Shown one piece after another: positions 29,129-40,300 of a stretch of DNA of 64,000 bases. Under the pieces are notes generated by a model, which saw only the letters and a list, made by a program, of their open reading frames with translations, was not told the DNA's origin and made no database searches. Every line of letters begins with the position of its first letter. The stretch's first letter is position 1. The DNA is from Thecamonas trahens ATCC 50062. Taxonomy: Eukaryota > Apusozoa > Apusomonadida > Apusomonadidae. The stretch spans positions 500,197 through 564,196 of the forward strand of contig NW_013657670.1 in assembly GCF_000142905.1 (NCBI RefSeq), in the 5' to 3' direction. A program made the translations under genes and the position numbers.

Positions 29129-30775
29129 ATGCTGCGCGTGACTCGTAGTAGTCTGACCGCTCCTGTGGCCACTGCCCTCCGTGCCCTTGTACGTATGATT
29201 AGTATCCGTGGTAGTGGTGGTGGTGGTGCGTGTGGGAAGGGGTTGTTGGTGGTGGTGCGCGTGGTGGTGGGGTGGGCGTGGCGGTGGGTGTGGGTGTGGG
29301 GGGTGATCGGGTCGTGGTCTTGGACGGTGGCCTCTTTCAATTTTTGGCTGTTCATCTTGGACCGACACCTATAATGGGCAGACAAGGTGACCGGGAGTGG
29401 AAGGGGGAGTGGAAGGAGGGGGGGGGACGACACTTATGAGAAGAGCTTGTGGGTATGGATGTGGACATGGATGTGGGGTTGGCAGACTGCTCGGGCTGGA
29501 ACTCGTGCTGGTGTGAATGGGCTCAAGTCTGCCGAGGTCTTCTCGGCTGCGGCTGGAGCAGGCGGCGCGTCGTCGGTGCTGGGCCGGATGGCTGGCCAGT
29601 CGACGATGGCTATGGGCACCATTGGTGCTCGTGGGTATGCGTCCGAGGCTGTGATGACGGTGGACACACCCGAAATGGGCGACTCCATCTCGTCGGGCAC
29701 CGTGGCCGACTGGGAGAAGGGTGTCGGCGACTATGTCGAGGCCGACGAGGTGGTGTGCATGATCAACACCGACAAGATCGCTGTGCCTATCACCGCGCCG
29801 CAGGCGGGTGTCATCACTGAGATCCTGGTTGACGAGGACGAGGAGGCCGAGGTCGGCACTCCGCTGTACAAGCTCGACACCGCGGCGTCTGCGCCTGAGG
29901 CCAAGGCCGACTCGGCCGAGGAGCCCGCAGCCGAGGCCAAGGAGGAGGCCAAGGAGGAGGCTGCGCCGGCCAAGGAAGAGAAGCCTGCGGCAGCCAAGGA
30001 GACCAAGGCTGCGGCCAAGCCTGCGGCGGCCAAGCCTGCGGCGGCCAAGCCTGCAGCCAAGACCATGACTGGGGCGCGGACCGAGACCCGAGTCAAGATG
30101 ACGCGGATGCGGCAGACCATTGCGGCGCGGCTCAAGGAGTCGCAGAACACGGCGGCGCTGCTGACCACGTTCCAGGAGATCGACATGACCGAGCTTATGG
30201 CGCTGCGCAAGAAGCACCAGGAGGCGTTTGTGGCCAAGCACGGCGTCAAGCTCGGCTTCATGTCGCCATTCATCAAGGCGTCGGCCAAGGCGCTGCAGGA
30301 GGTGCCGGCCATCAACGCGGTCATCGACGAGACCGACGTCGTCTACCGTGACTACGTCGACATCTCGGTCGCCGTCGCCACTCCCAACGGCCTTGTCGTC
30401 CCCGTCGTCCGCAACGCCGAGTCGCTCTCGTTTGCCGACGCCGAGCACGAGCTCGCCCGCCTCGCCGCCAAGGCCCGCGAGAACCAGATCTCGCTCGACG
30501 ACATGGCCGGCGGCACCTTTACCATCTCCAACGGTGGTGTCTACGGCAGCTTGCTCGGCACCCCCATCCTCCAGTCCGGCCAGTCGGCCGTCCTCGGCAT
30601 GCACGGCGTCTTCCCGCGCCTCCGCGAGGTCGACGGCGAGTTTGTCAAGCGCTCCATCATGATTGCCGCCCTCACCTACGACCATCGCCTCGTCGACGGC
30701 CGTGAGGCTGCCACCTTCCTCCGCACTGTCAAGCAGGGCATCGAGGACCCGACCTCGCTTCTCTTCGACCTGTAA
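29129..30775 (+). CDS. DLST: Dihydrolipoyl succinyltransferase, E2 of 2-oxoglutarate dehydrogenase
   Basis: E2 transfers the succinyl group to CoA in the mitochondrial TCA cycle. Exon 1 (29129-29188) encodes the transit peptide MLRVTRSSLTAPVATALRAL. The intron 29189-29485 starts GTACGT and ends GGCAG. Exon 2 (29486-30775) continues TARAGTRAGVNGLK in phase 0. The product is about 449 residues. The lipoyl domain has the modified Lys in INTDKIAV. Next is an Ala/Lys/Glu/Pro linker (AKPAAAKPAAAKPA) with no E3-binding domain, as expected for eukaryotic DLST. The catalytic domain has TFTISNGGVYGSLLGTPI and ends with the active-site DHRLVDGREA. The intron itself is GT-rich; exon 2 is open 99 nt upstream into the intron without similarity. 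Confidence 0.93.
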
Positions 30776-30858
30776 AACCCTTCGAGCCTGCTCCCGCCAC
30801 ACCAAGATCGCCCCCCTGCTCTCGACGTCGACCACTTGTCTCTCGACCAGCACTCAGA

Positions 30859-31970
30859 ATGGGGTGCGGCGGGTCAAAGTCTGCCGGAGAGCGGTCAACG
30901 AAGAATAAGCCCAAGCGAAAGCTAGAAAAACTAGACGTCAAACTTCCTGAAATCAAGGTATGTATGTCACACCCTTCCCCCACCTCTGAGTAGCTTACTA
31001 CATGTACTTTACCATGCTGCAATCGCCGTCTCCATCCGCCAAGCCACGCTCTCTATCGAGACTCTTTCCGTCCCCTTCCCTCCCCTCCCTCCTGCCGCGC
31101 AAATTGAGTGTTCGCTCGTCAACGAACGTTATGCGCCAGTCGATGATGCTGACATGATGGACACCTCCGTTCCCACCACCACCACCACCGCCATGGGCAT
31201 ACCACTACATGCCACCTACACACCATATGCAGGTCGCCTACCCTGCCCCACTCTCCCACACCTCCCACTTGCTCGTCTCGACTTCTGCACCCCCCTCCCC
31301 CCTCTGCCACAGCCAACTGCCCTCGTCGCCCGCTCCTGGTTCATGGGCGGTTCGTCGTCGGCGGGTATGACGAGAACGGCGTCGTCATTGGGCAAGCTGT
31401 TTGGCTGTGGTGGGAGCAAGGACGTAGGGGAGGTGAGGGTATGGTCATCGGGTGCAGGATGTGGCTGGGCCTGGAATTGAGTTGATGGTGGCGGGCATGG
31501 CTCGCCTCCCGCCTGGAGCGTGGCTGGAGTGTGGCTGGAGGCTGGCTCGGCATGCGGGTCATACTCACTCCTTGATGGATGGTTGGGATTTGTAGAAAGG
31601 CAAGGTCAAGACTACGTACGGTGATGATCTGGATGTGGACGCTCTGGAAGCGCGCGCAGCCGAGGAGGCTGCGTCGCAGCTGAAGGATCTCAAAAAGGCC
31701 AAGAAGCGCGCACCTGCTGCGCCAGCGCCCGAGCCGGTCGGCTCGTGGTCGTCGCTCTCATCGGCGTCGGACAAGGGCGAGAAAAAGTCCAAGGCGGCCG
31801 TCATCGAGTTTACTGAAGCCGAGCTGGACGCCCTCGAGAAAAAGGGCCAGTCTGAGGCCAAGGCTGCGCTCCGTGGCGGCGGCAAGGGTGGTGGCAAGGG
31901 CCGCGGCAAGGGTCGTGCTGGCGGCCGGTCCGGCGGCCGCGGGCGTGGCCGGGCCAAGGGCCGGCGATGA
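30859..31970 (+). CDS. Small basic protein with predicted N-myristoylation, two or three exons
   Basis: Exon 1 (30859-30957) encodes MGCGGSKSAGERSTKNKPKR and 13 more codons, ending AAG|GTATGT. MGCGGSK is a typical N-myristoylation plus palmitoylation start, so membrane attachment is likely. The last exon (31596-31970) follows ATTTGTAG and encodes KGKVKTTYGDDLDVDALEAR, a helical acidic/basic region, a Ser-rich stretch (GSWSSLSSASDK) and a Gly/Lys/Arg-rich tail (GGRSGGRGRGRAKGRR). A possible middle exon, 31313-31432, has a strong pyrimidine tract plus CACAG acceptor and a GAG|GTGAGG donor. It is phase 0 and also contains GCGGSK. With it the protein has 197 residues, without it 157. Function unknown. 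Confidence 0.7.
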
Positions 31971-32025
31971 ACAAATGCAAGGGGAGTGAGAAGCGGACAT
32001 ACACAGCATGCAGCGCGCACTGGAT

Positions 32026-33994
32026 TTAGTACAGAAGATCGCGGAAAGCGGCCTGGATGGCCTCGTTGAGCGCCTGGAGGCGGGCGACGACGACCTCCTC
32101 GCCGTCGGACGGCTCCTCAAACTTCATCTGGGTGAGCTCGTAGATGATGGTGTCGCCCATGGCGGCCTTGATGGCCGAGAGAGTAACCTTGGACGACGAG
32201 TCGCGCGAAGCCTCAACGGCGTTCTGCGCGAGATCGTGGAAGGTCACGATGTTGCGCATCATCCACACGGTCTTGTAGAACGGGCAGAACTGGTCGTACG
32301 TCGAGAAACCGTTCTGCTGCAGGTAGTCGTCGATGATGAGCTGAGCAACCTCGAGCACAATCTTCTCCGGCTCGCCAAGCGCGTCGGGCCCGACAAGCTG
32401 CACGTACTGGGCGAGCTTCTCCTGCTGCTGCAGGATCTTGCCGACCTTGGCGCGGAGCGCAACAAAGTCGGGGTAGTTGGCCTCATACCATGGCTCGAGC
32501 GCGTCCTTGTAGTTGGAGTACGACTTGGTCCAGTTGACCGAGGGAAAGTGCTTACGCTGCGCAAGCGACTTGTCGAGGCCCCAGAAGCACTGCACAATGG
32601 CAAGGGTCGCCGACGTGACCGGATCGGAGAAATCTCCGCCAGGCGGCGAGACGGCGCCGACAATCGAGACAGAGCCCGTCCGCGACGGCGAGCCCAGACA
32701 GTTGACACGCCCGCCGCGCTCGTAGAACGACGCGAGCCGCGCCCCAAGGTAGGCGGGGTACCCCGAGTCGGCTGGCATCTCCGCCAGCCGGCCCGAAATC
32801 TCACGCAGCGCCTCGGCCCAACGCGACGTCGAGTCGGCCATCATCGACACGTTGTATCCCTGGTCGCGGAAGTACTCTGAGAGCGTGATGCCGGTGTAGA
32901 TCGATGCCTCACGCGCTGCCACTGGCATGTTCGACGTGTTCGCCACAAGCGTAGTCCGCTTCATGATCGACTCCTCCACTCCGGCAAAGTTGGCCTTGAG
33001 CTCCGGGAAGTCCTTGAGCACCTCGGCCATCTCGTTGCCGCGCTCGCCGCTGCATCACCGCCCCGCCGAACGCCCGTCACACCGCCATGCTTGTGGTCAG
33101 TCACACTCGGAACACATCCCCCTTGTCATCACACAAACAGACACACACACACACACACACACACACGCATCACACACACACACACACTTACCAGCCGACG
33201 TAGATGATGACGTCCGAGTTGGAAAACTTGGACAGCGCCTGCGAAATAACGGTCTTGCCGCAGCCGAAAGCGCCAGGAATGGCACAGGTCCCGCCCTGGA
33301 CGACCGGGAACAGGCCGTCGAGCACCCGCTGCCCGGTCAGCAGCGGCGAGTTGCCCGAGAGCTTTTCGGCCACCGGGCGAGGGTTACGCACCGGCCACGT
33401 GTGCATCATGGTAAACTGCTTGGTCTCGCCCTCAAACTCGAGCTCGAGCACCACGTCCTCGAGCGAGTACGAGCCCGGCTCGGCGACGTACGTCACCGTG
33501 CCCATTGCCCGCGGCGGGAGCATGATCTTGTGGTTGACGAGCGACGACTCAAAGACCGAGCCGTAGATGTCGCCGCCGGTGAGGTGCGAGCCGACAGCGA
33601 TGCCGTCGCCAAGCGAAAACTCCCACTGCCGCTGCCGGTCGAGCCCGGGCACGTTGACGCCGCGCGGAATGTAGATCGACTGCGTCATCTCTGCAATCGT
33701 CTCCAGCGGGCGCTGGATGCCGTCAAAGATGTTGTCCATGATACCCGGGCCGAGCTCGACCGAGAGCGGCTTGCCAGTCTTGAGGATCGGATCGCCGACC
33801 GTGAGGCCCGACGTCTCCTCGTACACCTGAATCGTCGCCGTATCGCCCTCCAGCCGAATGATCTCTCCCACCAGATTGTCGTGACCAACACGAACGAGCT
33901 CGTACATGGCCGCCCCGTGCATTTCCTCAGCCACCACCACCGGGCCGGACACCGACCGAATGATACCGTACTCGGACTCCTTCTCATCCTCCAT
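32026..33994 (-). CDS. ATP6V1A: V-type proton ATPase catalytic subunit A
   Basis: This subunit hydrolyses ATP in the V1 sector to acidify endosomes, vacuoles and lysosomes. Exon 1 (33192-33994) and exon 2 (32026-33049) flank a 142-nt intron with GTAAGT donor and GATGCAG acceptor, much of it a TG repeat. The join restores the cysteine in [18 protein letters not shown]. The 608-residue product is near the family's 610-620. It contains the P-loop GAFGCGKT (about 241-248), the Walker B/arginine region [20 protein letters not shown], the non-homologous region after about residue 100 typical of A subunits, and [15 protein letters not shown]. The start [18 protein letters not shown] matches the family start, though the frame is open upstream through ARALIKS to a possible CTTCAG acceptor, so a 5' exon is possible. 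Confidence 0.96.
33138..33188. repeat. (AC)n microsatellite inside the V-ATPase A intron
   Basis: Two AC runs separated by a short gcatcac interruption, right next to the splice donor. On the coding strand it is a TG repeat starting at the fifth intron base. Confidence 0.9.
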
Positions 33995-34561
33995 GGACTT
34001 GATCAGCGCACGCGCATTCTGAAGAGCCTATCCTCGTGCATAGCCATCACCCCCATCCCCGCACACCCCACAGTCCATCCATCCAACCAACCACACACAC
34101 ACACGCACACACACCTATGAGTACACCACCCCTCCCCGTCGCCGTCCCTTCTCCCGTCTCGGTCGGTCAAAAATCGTCCGTCCGCCCACTACCTCGAGTG
34201 GTCACACCCGCCCACCAAAGTCATGAAGGAGGACTCTGAGACAAGCCAAGACTGGCTACACATGGTCAGACAACAATGCCGGTTGTCTTCATCCCGTTCT
34301 TCCCGCCGTCTTTCTGCTCCGTACACCAGCCATGTTGGTAGTCTTGCCTCCTTACAGCGCAAGTCACGTGTGACTGCACTCGCTCAACCAAAGCCATCCC
34401 CTCAACCAAAGAACGTGTTGATGACGGCTCGGCCCGCTCACCCTCGGTCACGCGACGACGCGTTCATGCTGACAGGTAGGCAGTGCCTTTGGGATCGATG
34501 CATGTGACATGTCATCATCAAAGTGGATGGGCGGCGGTGACTACGAGCTGCTCTGCTTACT
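33995..34561. other. Intergenic region, nothing coding seen
   Basis: Upstream of V-ATPase A and downstream of the transposase remnant. Short CA-rich and CCATCCATCCAA stretches occur at about 34072-34110. The missing transposase core was looked for here by eye and not found. Confidence 0.5.
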
Positions 34562-34947
34562 ATGGGCCCACGACCCGCCATGACTCGCGTGGCTTTTGTC
34601 TACGGCGTCATCGACGCCCTCTCCCCCAGCACCAACGCCGTCAGCTCCGCGCCATCGCGCAAGCGGAAGCGTCCCTCTGCAGCGGCTGCTCGTCACCACC
34701 ACTTCCCCAAGAAAGCCGCCATGCGACGCGATTGCCTCGACTGCCGGAAGCTTCATTGTAGTCGATCACGGCTGCGGACCTTTTGCGCCGCGTGTGGCGT
34801 CCATCTCTGCATCACCGACTGTGTTCTGTTGTGGCAGCCAATAACACACTGTACTACTCTTTTACAACAATCCATGGACGTTGAGCGTCGCGGAGCGCGG
34901 CGGAGCGCGGCTTGCGCGATGGACAGATTTGTCCATTCCGTACCGTA
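34562..34947 (+). pseudogene. piggyBac-type transposase C-terminal zinc-ribbon remnant
   Basis: The plus-strand frame carries ARHHHFPKKAAMRRDCLDCR, then SRLRTFCAACGVHLCITDC. This CxxC...CxxC...LCxxxC pattern preceded by H-F-P-K and RR is the C-terminal zinc ribbon of piggyBac transposases (DDE_Tnp_1-like zinc-ribbon, PF13842). The aromatic/His end is degraded (VLLWQPITH in place of F..yH). No catalytic core is found upstream, so this is a fragment. Its stop codon lies inside the 23-nt motif shared with the remnant at 11.6 kb. A domesticated zinc-finger gene is a less likely alternative. Confidence 0.6.
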
Positions 34948-34952
34948 AAGGG
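34930..34952 (+). repeat. Shared transposon-end motif, copy 2
   Basis: It begins TGTCCATTCCG and ends TACCGTAAAGGG, with one mismatch to 11598-11620. Just upstream, atggaca and tgtccat form a small inverted repeat (34919-34936). It lies 13 nt from the frame-restored stop of the convergent IMPDH gene. Confidence 0.6.
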
Positions 34953-34972
34953 TAAAGGCGATACTTAGAAGC

Positions 34973-36574
34973 TCACAAGCGAGTGGATGCCACCCTCCTG
35001 CTGCGCAGCCGGCGAGCGGATCTCAAGCCGATCTCAAGCCGGAGCTTGCCGGACCAGAGCGCGTCGCGGAGCTCGGTGATGGAGCGGACGCCGATGTCCT
35101 GCAGGCCGTGGAGAATGCCCTTGCGGAGGTAAGGGACGTAGAGCGAGATGGAGCCCTTGTCCTGGACCGAACCGACGACGCCCTGCGCGACCTTGATCGA
35201 GTCGGCCTCGGAAAAGTAGCGGTTGTCCGAGCCCTTGGTCATGGCCTCGATGGATCCCATGCCGCGGTACTTCTTGACCCGGACGCCGTCGTGGTAAAAG
35301 TACTCGCCCGGCGCCTCCTCGGTGCCGGCAAGCATCGAGCCCATCATGACAGTCGATGCGCCCATGGAGAGCGCCTTTGTGATGTGCCCGACCGACCGGA
35401 TGCCGCCGTCGGCAATGACCGGAATGCCAAACTGAGCCGCGTACTTGGCAACCTTGTACACAGCCGTCGCCTGGGCCCGCCCCACAGCCATGACCTCCTG
35501 GGTGGTGCAGATGGAGCCGACCCCCATGCCGATGCGGAGGCCGTCGACGCCGGCCTCAATCAGCGCCTTGGCCTGCGGCACAGTAACAATGTTGCCGCCG
35601 ATGACGTCCACGGTCGGGAAACTCTCCTTGAGGTGTGCAATCATCTCGAGCTGGTAAATCGACGACCCGTTCGACGAGTCGATGACAATGACGTCCACGC
35701 CCGCCGCAATCAGCGCCGCCGCCCGGTCACGGTCTGCCGGCCGAGTCCCGATCGCCGCGCCCACCAGCAGCGACTTGGTCTCGTGGTCGACGGACGCGTT
35801 CGGGTAGTCGCGCCACGTCTTGAGGTCATGCCGCGAGACAAGACCCACAAGGTGGCCGTCGCTGTCCACAATTGGCAGCTTGCCGATCTTCTTGGCCTTG
35901 AGCAGCGCGTTCGCCTCGGCCAGCGCCACGCCCTCGGGCGCAGTCACAAGATCCGTCGTCATGACCTCAGACAGCGGCGTCTCCACGTCCTCCACAAAGT
36001 CAATGTCGCGGTTGGTCACGATGCCCACCACCACGCCGCCCATCGCCCCGGTGTCGGTGATCGGGATGCCGGTAAAGCCGCGCGCGGCCTTGATCTCCAG
36101 CACGTCACGGATGGTGGCGTCCGGCTTGAGGCAGACCGGATCGGTGATGAACCCGTTCTTAAACCGCTTGACAGCCTTGACCATCGCCACCTGCTCCTCC
36201 ACCGAGTTGTTCGAGTGCAGAATGCCGATGCCGCCCTGCAGCGCCATCCCGATCGCCATCCGCGCTTCGGTCACCGTATCCATCGGCGACGAGACCAGCG
36301 GCGCCGAGAGCGTGATGTTCCGCGAGAGCTGTGCCTCGATCGAGACCTCCTCCACGCCAAACCCGATGTGTCCCGGCATCAGAATAATGTCCTCATACGT
36401 GTACCCGGTCCCGCGGTTCTTGACAAACAGCTCATGCGCCGAGAAGCCGTCGACCCACTCGTCAGACTCGATGTCGATCTTGTCCATGTTCATCGCCGCC
36501 ATGTTCTGCACGCCACTCGACCACGAACGTTCCGTCAGTCCGTCAGTCAACACCGCAGCCCCTCCCATCTCCAT
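34973..36574 (-). CDS. IMPDH: Inosine-5'-monophosphate dehydrogenase with C-terminal frameshift
   Basis: IMPDH oxidises IMP to XMP with NAD+, the controlled step of guanine nucleotide synthesis. The TIM-barrel starts [20 protein letters not shown]. Two CBS domains are inserted (about 135-260, [19 protein letters not shown]). The catalytic Cys is in [11 protein letters not shown] (near residue 356), followed by [33 protein letters not shown], the mobile flap [11 protein letters not shown], and [10 protein letters not shown] perfect 11-nt tandem duplication at 35019-35040 shifts the frame, so the last 20 or so residues read [19 protein letters not shown]. With one copy the frame would read [12 protein letters not shown] and stop at 34965, matching the family tail. 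The start may be the ATG at 36502 ([13 protein letters not shown]) instead of 36574. Confidence 0.95.
   Translation of the reverse strand: MEMGGAAVLTDGLTERSWSSGVQNMAAMNMDKIDIESDEWVDGFSAHELFVKNRGTGYTYEDIILMPGHIGFGVEEVSIEAQLSRNITLSAPLVSSPMDTVTEARMAIGMALQGGIGILHSNNSVEEQVAMVKAVKRFKNGFITDPVCLKPDATIRDVLEIKAARGFTGIPITDTGAMGGVVVGIVTNRDIDFVEDVETPLSEVMTTDLVTAPEGVALAEANALLKAKKIGKLPIVDSDGHLVGLVSRHDLKTWRDYPNASVDHETKSLLVGAAIGTRPADRDRAAALIAAGVDVIVIDSSNGSSIYQLEMIAHLKESFPTVDVIGGNIVTVPQAKALIEAGVDGLRIGMGVGSICTTQEVMAVGRAQATAVYKVAKYAAQFGIPVIADGGIRSVGHITKALSMGASTVMMGSMLAGTEEAPGEYFYHDGVRVKKYRGMGSIEAMTKGSDNRYFSEADSIKVAQGVVGSVQDKGSISLYVPYLRKGILHGLQDIGVRSITELRDALWSGKLRLEIGLRSARRLRSRRVASTRL
35019..35040. repeat. Perfect 11-nt tandem duplication in the IMPDH coding region
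   Basis: Two exact copies of gatctcaagcc (35019-35029 and 35030-35040). Eleven is not a multiple of three, so the second copy shifts the IMPDH frame near its C-terminus. Confidence 0.97.
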
Positions 36575-37391
36575 CTCCCATCAAATCAAGCTGCCCGATC
36601 TGCCATCCGTCCGTTGCTTGTGGTTCGCCATTCCACCGTCCGTCACCAGAGAATCTACCTCATCCCTCCCCGCCGCCGCCTCCCCACCACCACCACACAA
36701 AACCACATGCATGGATTGCCCCTCCTCCCCCCTCCATACCACGTACTTGGTCTCCTCCGGAAGTTTGGTTGTCCCTAAGTGGAGTGCCAACAATGTCGGT
36801 CATGGTAGGGCCCTGGTTGGCAGGCAACGTCTGGTGGCCGTCGGATGATGACGACCATGACATGGCAATTTGCGGGTGGCGAGCGCGGCAGGCGATGGCA
36901 CGCCAGTTGCTCACGACAGTTGTCATGGCTCTGCATGTACGAGATCGGGGAAATGCAGCTTGTTAAAGTCATGATGAGCCGGCCTTTCGCCTCTGATTGC
37001 TTTTCTCGATACTACCTCCCCACTTTTGGCATGCCGATCTCAGCTCATGGCTCTATATCCCTGCTCCTGCTTTCCTCGCACCTCGGCCTATGCACGCATC
37101 GCACGCGCCAAGGAGGTAACGCTGCAATCAGGCCACAGACACTCTTCGACGACCACCGCCACCATAGCCACCATCTATTCCTTGCCCACCATGACAAACA
37201 CAACGCCATTGCCCTAGCAGCTCTCCCTCCCGGCCAACCTCCATCATCGCAGCAGCACACGTGACATTGCCTGCAGGCTGTGGGCACAAAGGCCCAGCAG
37301 CGGCAATGGGGAAGCGGCAGGCCGACCCAGCCACACCCAGCCACCCAGCCACAGCCACACCTCACTAACTTTTGCACTCCAAGTCTTTTGC
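36575..37391. promoter_or_regulatory. Divergent intergenic region between IMPDH and the SLC12 gene
   Basis: About 817 nt between two outward-facing starts. No coding exon, RNA gene or clear motif was recognised. It should contain both promoters. The segment just before 37392 is CA/CC-rich (CCACACCCAGCCACCCAGCC). Confidence 0.5.
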
Positions 37392-40300
37392 ATGTCTACG
37401 GAAGTGGCACAGGAGAGTGGCGCTGTGGCGCATGTTGTGACCAGCAGTGGTGGCGGTGGTAGCGGTGGTGGCGGTGGTGGTGGTGGTGGTGGTGGTGGTG
37501 GCAAGGGTGGTGATCAGGGTGGTGATCATGGTGGAGACGGTGGGAATGGGCAAGAAGTGATGCAGACCAAGTCACTGCCTATGTTTACAGGAGTGTACAT
37601 GCCTGTGTGTGAGAACATGTGGGGAGTGCTCATCTTTCTTCGCTTCTCCCTCATTGTGGGTAAGGAGGGTGTTCTGGTCTCCCTCCTCGGTGTGGTGGCT
37701 CTCGCCTACACTGCTGTCCTCTTCACCACTCTCTCGCTCTCGGCGATCGTCTCTAATGAGCGTGGTACCTTTGGTCGCGGCGGTGCATATCGCCTCATCT
37801 CAAGAGCTCTCGGTGCTGAACTTGGTGGTGCTGTCGGTGTTATGTACTTTCTGGGCCTTATGTTTCTGGCGGTACTCGAAGTGCTCGGCACTGTCGAAGT
37901 CCTCATCGAGACTTTTCACGATGAGCTTCACTTTCCCGGCTCTGTCCAGCTCTTTGCCGTGGCCTTCTTCCTCCTCATCTCGGCCATGGTGTACGGCGGG
38001 ACCAAGGTAGTGGCGCGACTGGGGGTGGTCTTTCTCTCGATTGTGGTTGCCTCGATGGCGTTGCTTGTCCTCGGTCTGCTCACCTCGGACAACTCGAGCA
38101 CCGATCCGACTGCACCGCATGTGGAGATTACCGGCATGTCCGGCGAGACGCTTTCGCGCAACCTCGGGCCGGCGGTTCCGGGCATTTCGAGCTACACGGC
38201 GATGCTCGCGCTCTTCTTCCCCTCGTTCACCGGCATTCTCTCGGGCGCCAACCGGGCCGAGGTGCTTGCCTCGCCCAAGACAGCTATTCCATGGGGCACG
38301 CTCGGAGCCATTACCACCTCGCTCTGCATCTACTCGCTCATCATGATTCTCTGGGGCTCTGCTGTCCACAACGAGTACCTCCAGACGGCCAAGTTTATCA
38401 TTGGCGACGTGCTGTTTCCGGTTGGCTGGCTCGCGCCACCGCTCATCATGCTCTCGTCGATGGCGCAGTCGCTGCAGATCATGATTGTGGCGCCCAAGGT
38501 GCTGCAGGCCATTGCGCACGACCGGATCATTCCATTCCTCGCGCCATTTGCCAAGCTCTCGCCGTCGGGCCAGGCTGTGCGTGCGCTGGCGCTCACGACC
38601 GGCCTCGCCATGGCAGCGTCGATGGTGGGCGACCTGGAGGTCATTGCCCCGATTCTCTCGCTCTGCTTCCTCCTCTGCTACTCGGCGCTCAACCTCTCGT
38701 GCTTTGTGCTCGAGCTCCTGCACGCGCCAGGGTGGCGCCCGCGGTGGCGGTACTTTCACTGGGGCACGGCGCTCGCCGGCTGCATCCTTTGCGTCATGCT
38801 CATGTTCCTTATGGCGTGGTACTGGGCCGTGGTTGTTTTTGCCATCTGGATTGCGCTCTACCTGTACATCAACTGGAAGGGCGTCGAGTCGTCGTGGGGC
38901 GACGGTCTCCGCGGCCTGGTCTACCAGCTCGCGCTCCGGTCGCTCCTCTCACAGGAGCTGGGCGCGCACTACTCGCGCAACTGGCGGCCGCAGCTTGTGG
39001 CGCTCATCGAGGTGACGCCGCTGCAGCTGCAGGCGCTGCAGCAGAACGCGTCGGGAGCCGGGCACAACACGCCGGCGACCATCCTCTCTGCGCCGCACAC
39101 GCCAGCCTCGCACGAGCTCGACTTTCACACTGCGCTCGAGCTCGAGTCCTCGTTCAACTCGTCGCTCGACGGCGTCCTCTCGGTGGCGGCGCAGCTGCGC
39201 AAGGGCAACGGGCTCTGCATCGTGACCGCGCTCATGGAGGGCCTCTACGCCGAGAACCAGGGCGCGTCGTCGTTCCTTGCCAAGTACATCCAGGACCAGA
39301 TGGACTCGCACCAGCTCCGTGGCTTCCCGCAAGTTGTGGTCGGCCCTGCCTTCCTCCAGTCGCGCGACTACGTAATCCAGACCTCGGGCCTCGGTGGCCT
39401 CCAGCCAAACACGGTGCTGATGGAGTACCCGGAAGGCTGGCGCGAGGAGGCGCTCATCTCGTCGGCGGTCCAGTTTGTCGACTCGCTCATCTCGGTCTCG
39501 ACCTCGGACAAAGCTGCGCTCATTCTCCGGAACCCGACCAAGGACTTTCCGTCGTCGTCGTCGACCTCGTCCAACGTGGCGCTCGAGACCGGGACCATCG
39601 ACGTGTGGTGGATTCTCCACGACGGAGGCCTTCTCATCCTCCTCTCGTACCTCCTCCGCAAGCACGAAATCTGGGCTGGTTGCGCTCTCCGCATCTTTAC
39701 GGTGGTGGAAGAGGGCGACGACTCTGAAGCCATCCACGCCGACCTGGTCAAGAAGGTCGAGTCGCTCCACATCGACGCCACCGTCGCCGTCGTCGTCCTC
39801 CCCAACGACTCGATCCACCCGTACTCGGTCGACTGGATGTCGCGGGCCAAGGTGCATGAAAACTTTATGCGCGACCTCAACGTGACGGTCGAGGCGCTCC
39901 CGTCCGAGGTGCTCTCCATTGCAGAGACCGCCACCGCGCACCGCGGCCTGCGCTCCATCCCATCGACCGTCGACCTCGAGGCGCTGCGGCTGCCCAAGTT
40001 TGCACGGGCGCAGAACGCGCAACTGGCGGCGACGCGCGCCGAGCCGGGTGCGTCGTATGGCTCGGGCGCCATCCAGTGGCAGCTCGAGGGTACGCCGTAC
40101 ACCTTTGAGCCCGACGACTACGAGTACGGCGAGTACGAGTACGAGTACGGCGAGTACGACGAGGAGCAGGAGGCCAACGACGACTCGTCATCTTTCTGCT
40201 CCTACGACTCGTCGCTGCTGAGCTCGGACGAGCCGGAGGCCCAAGCCCCGGCCCCGGCAGCCGTCCACAACCCGCACGCCCCGCACCGCCCGTCGGGCCT

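Noticed and set aside
35108-36778. Plus-strand open frame of more than 550 codons opposite IMPDH
   Set aside because: Mirror of the GC3-biased IMPDH codons; the product is Arg/His-rich with no similarity. Similar antisense frames opposite RSP4/6 (27138-28637), SLC12 and SEN1 were dropped for the same reason.
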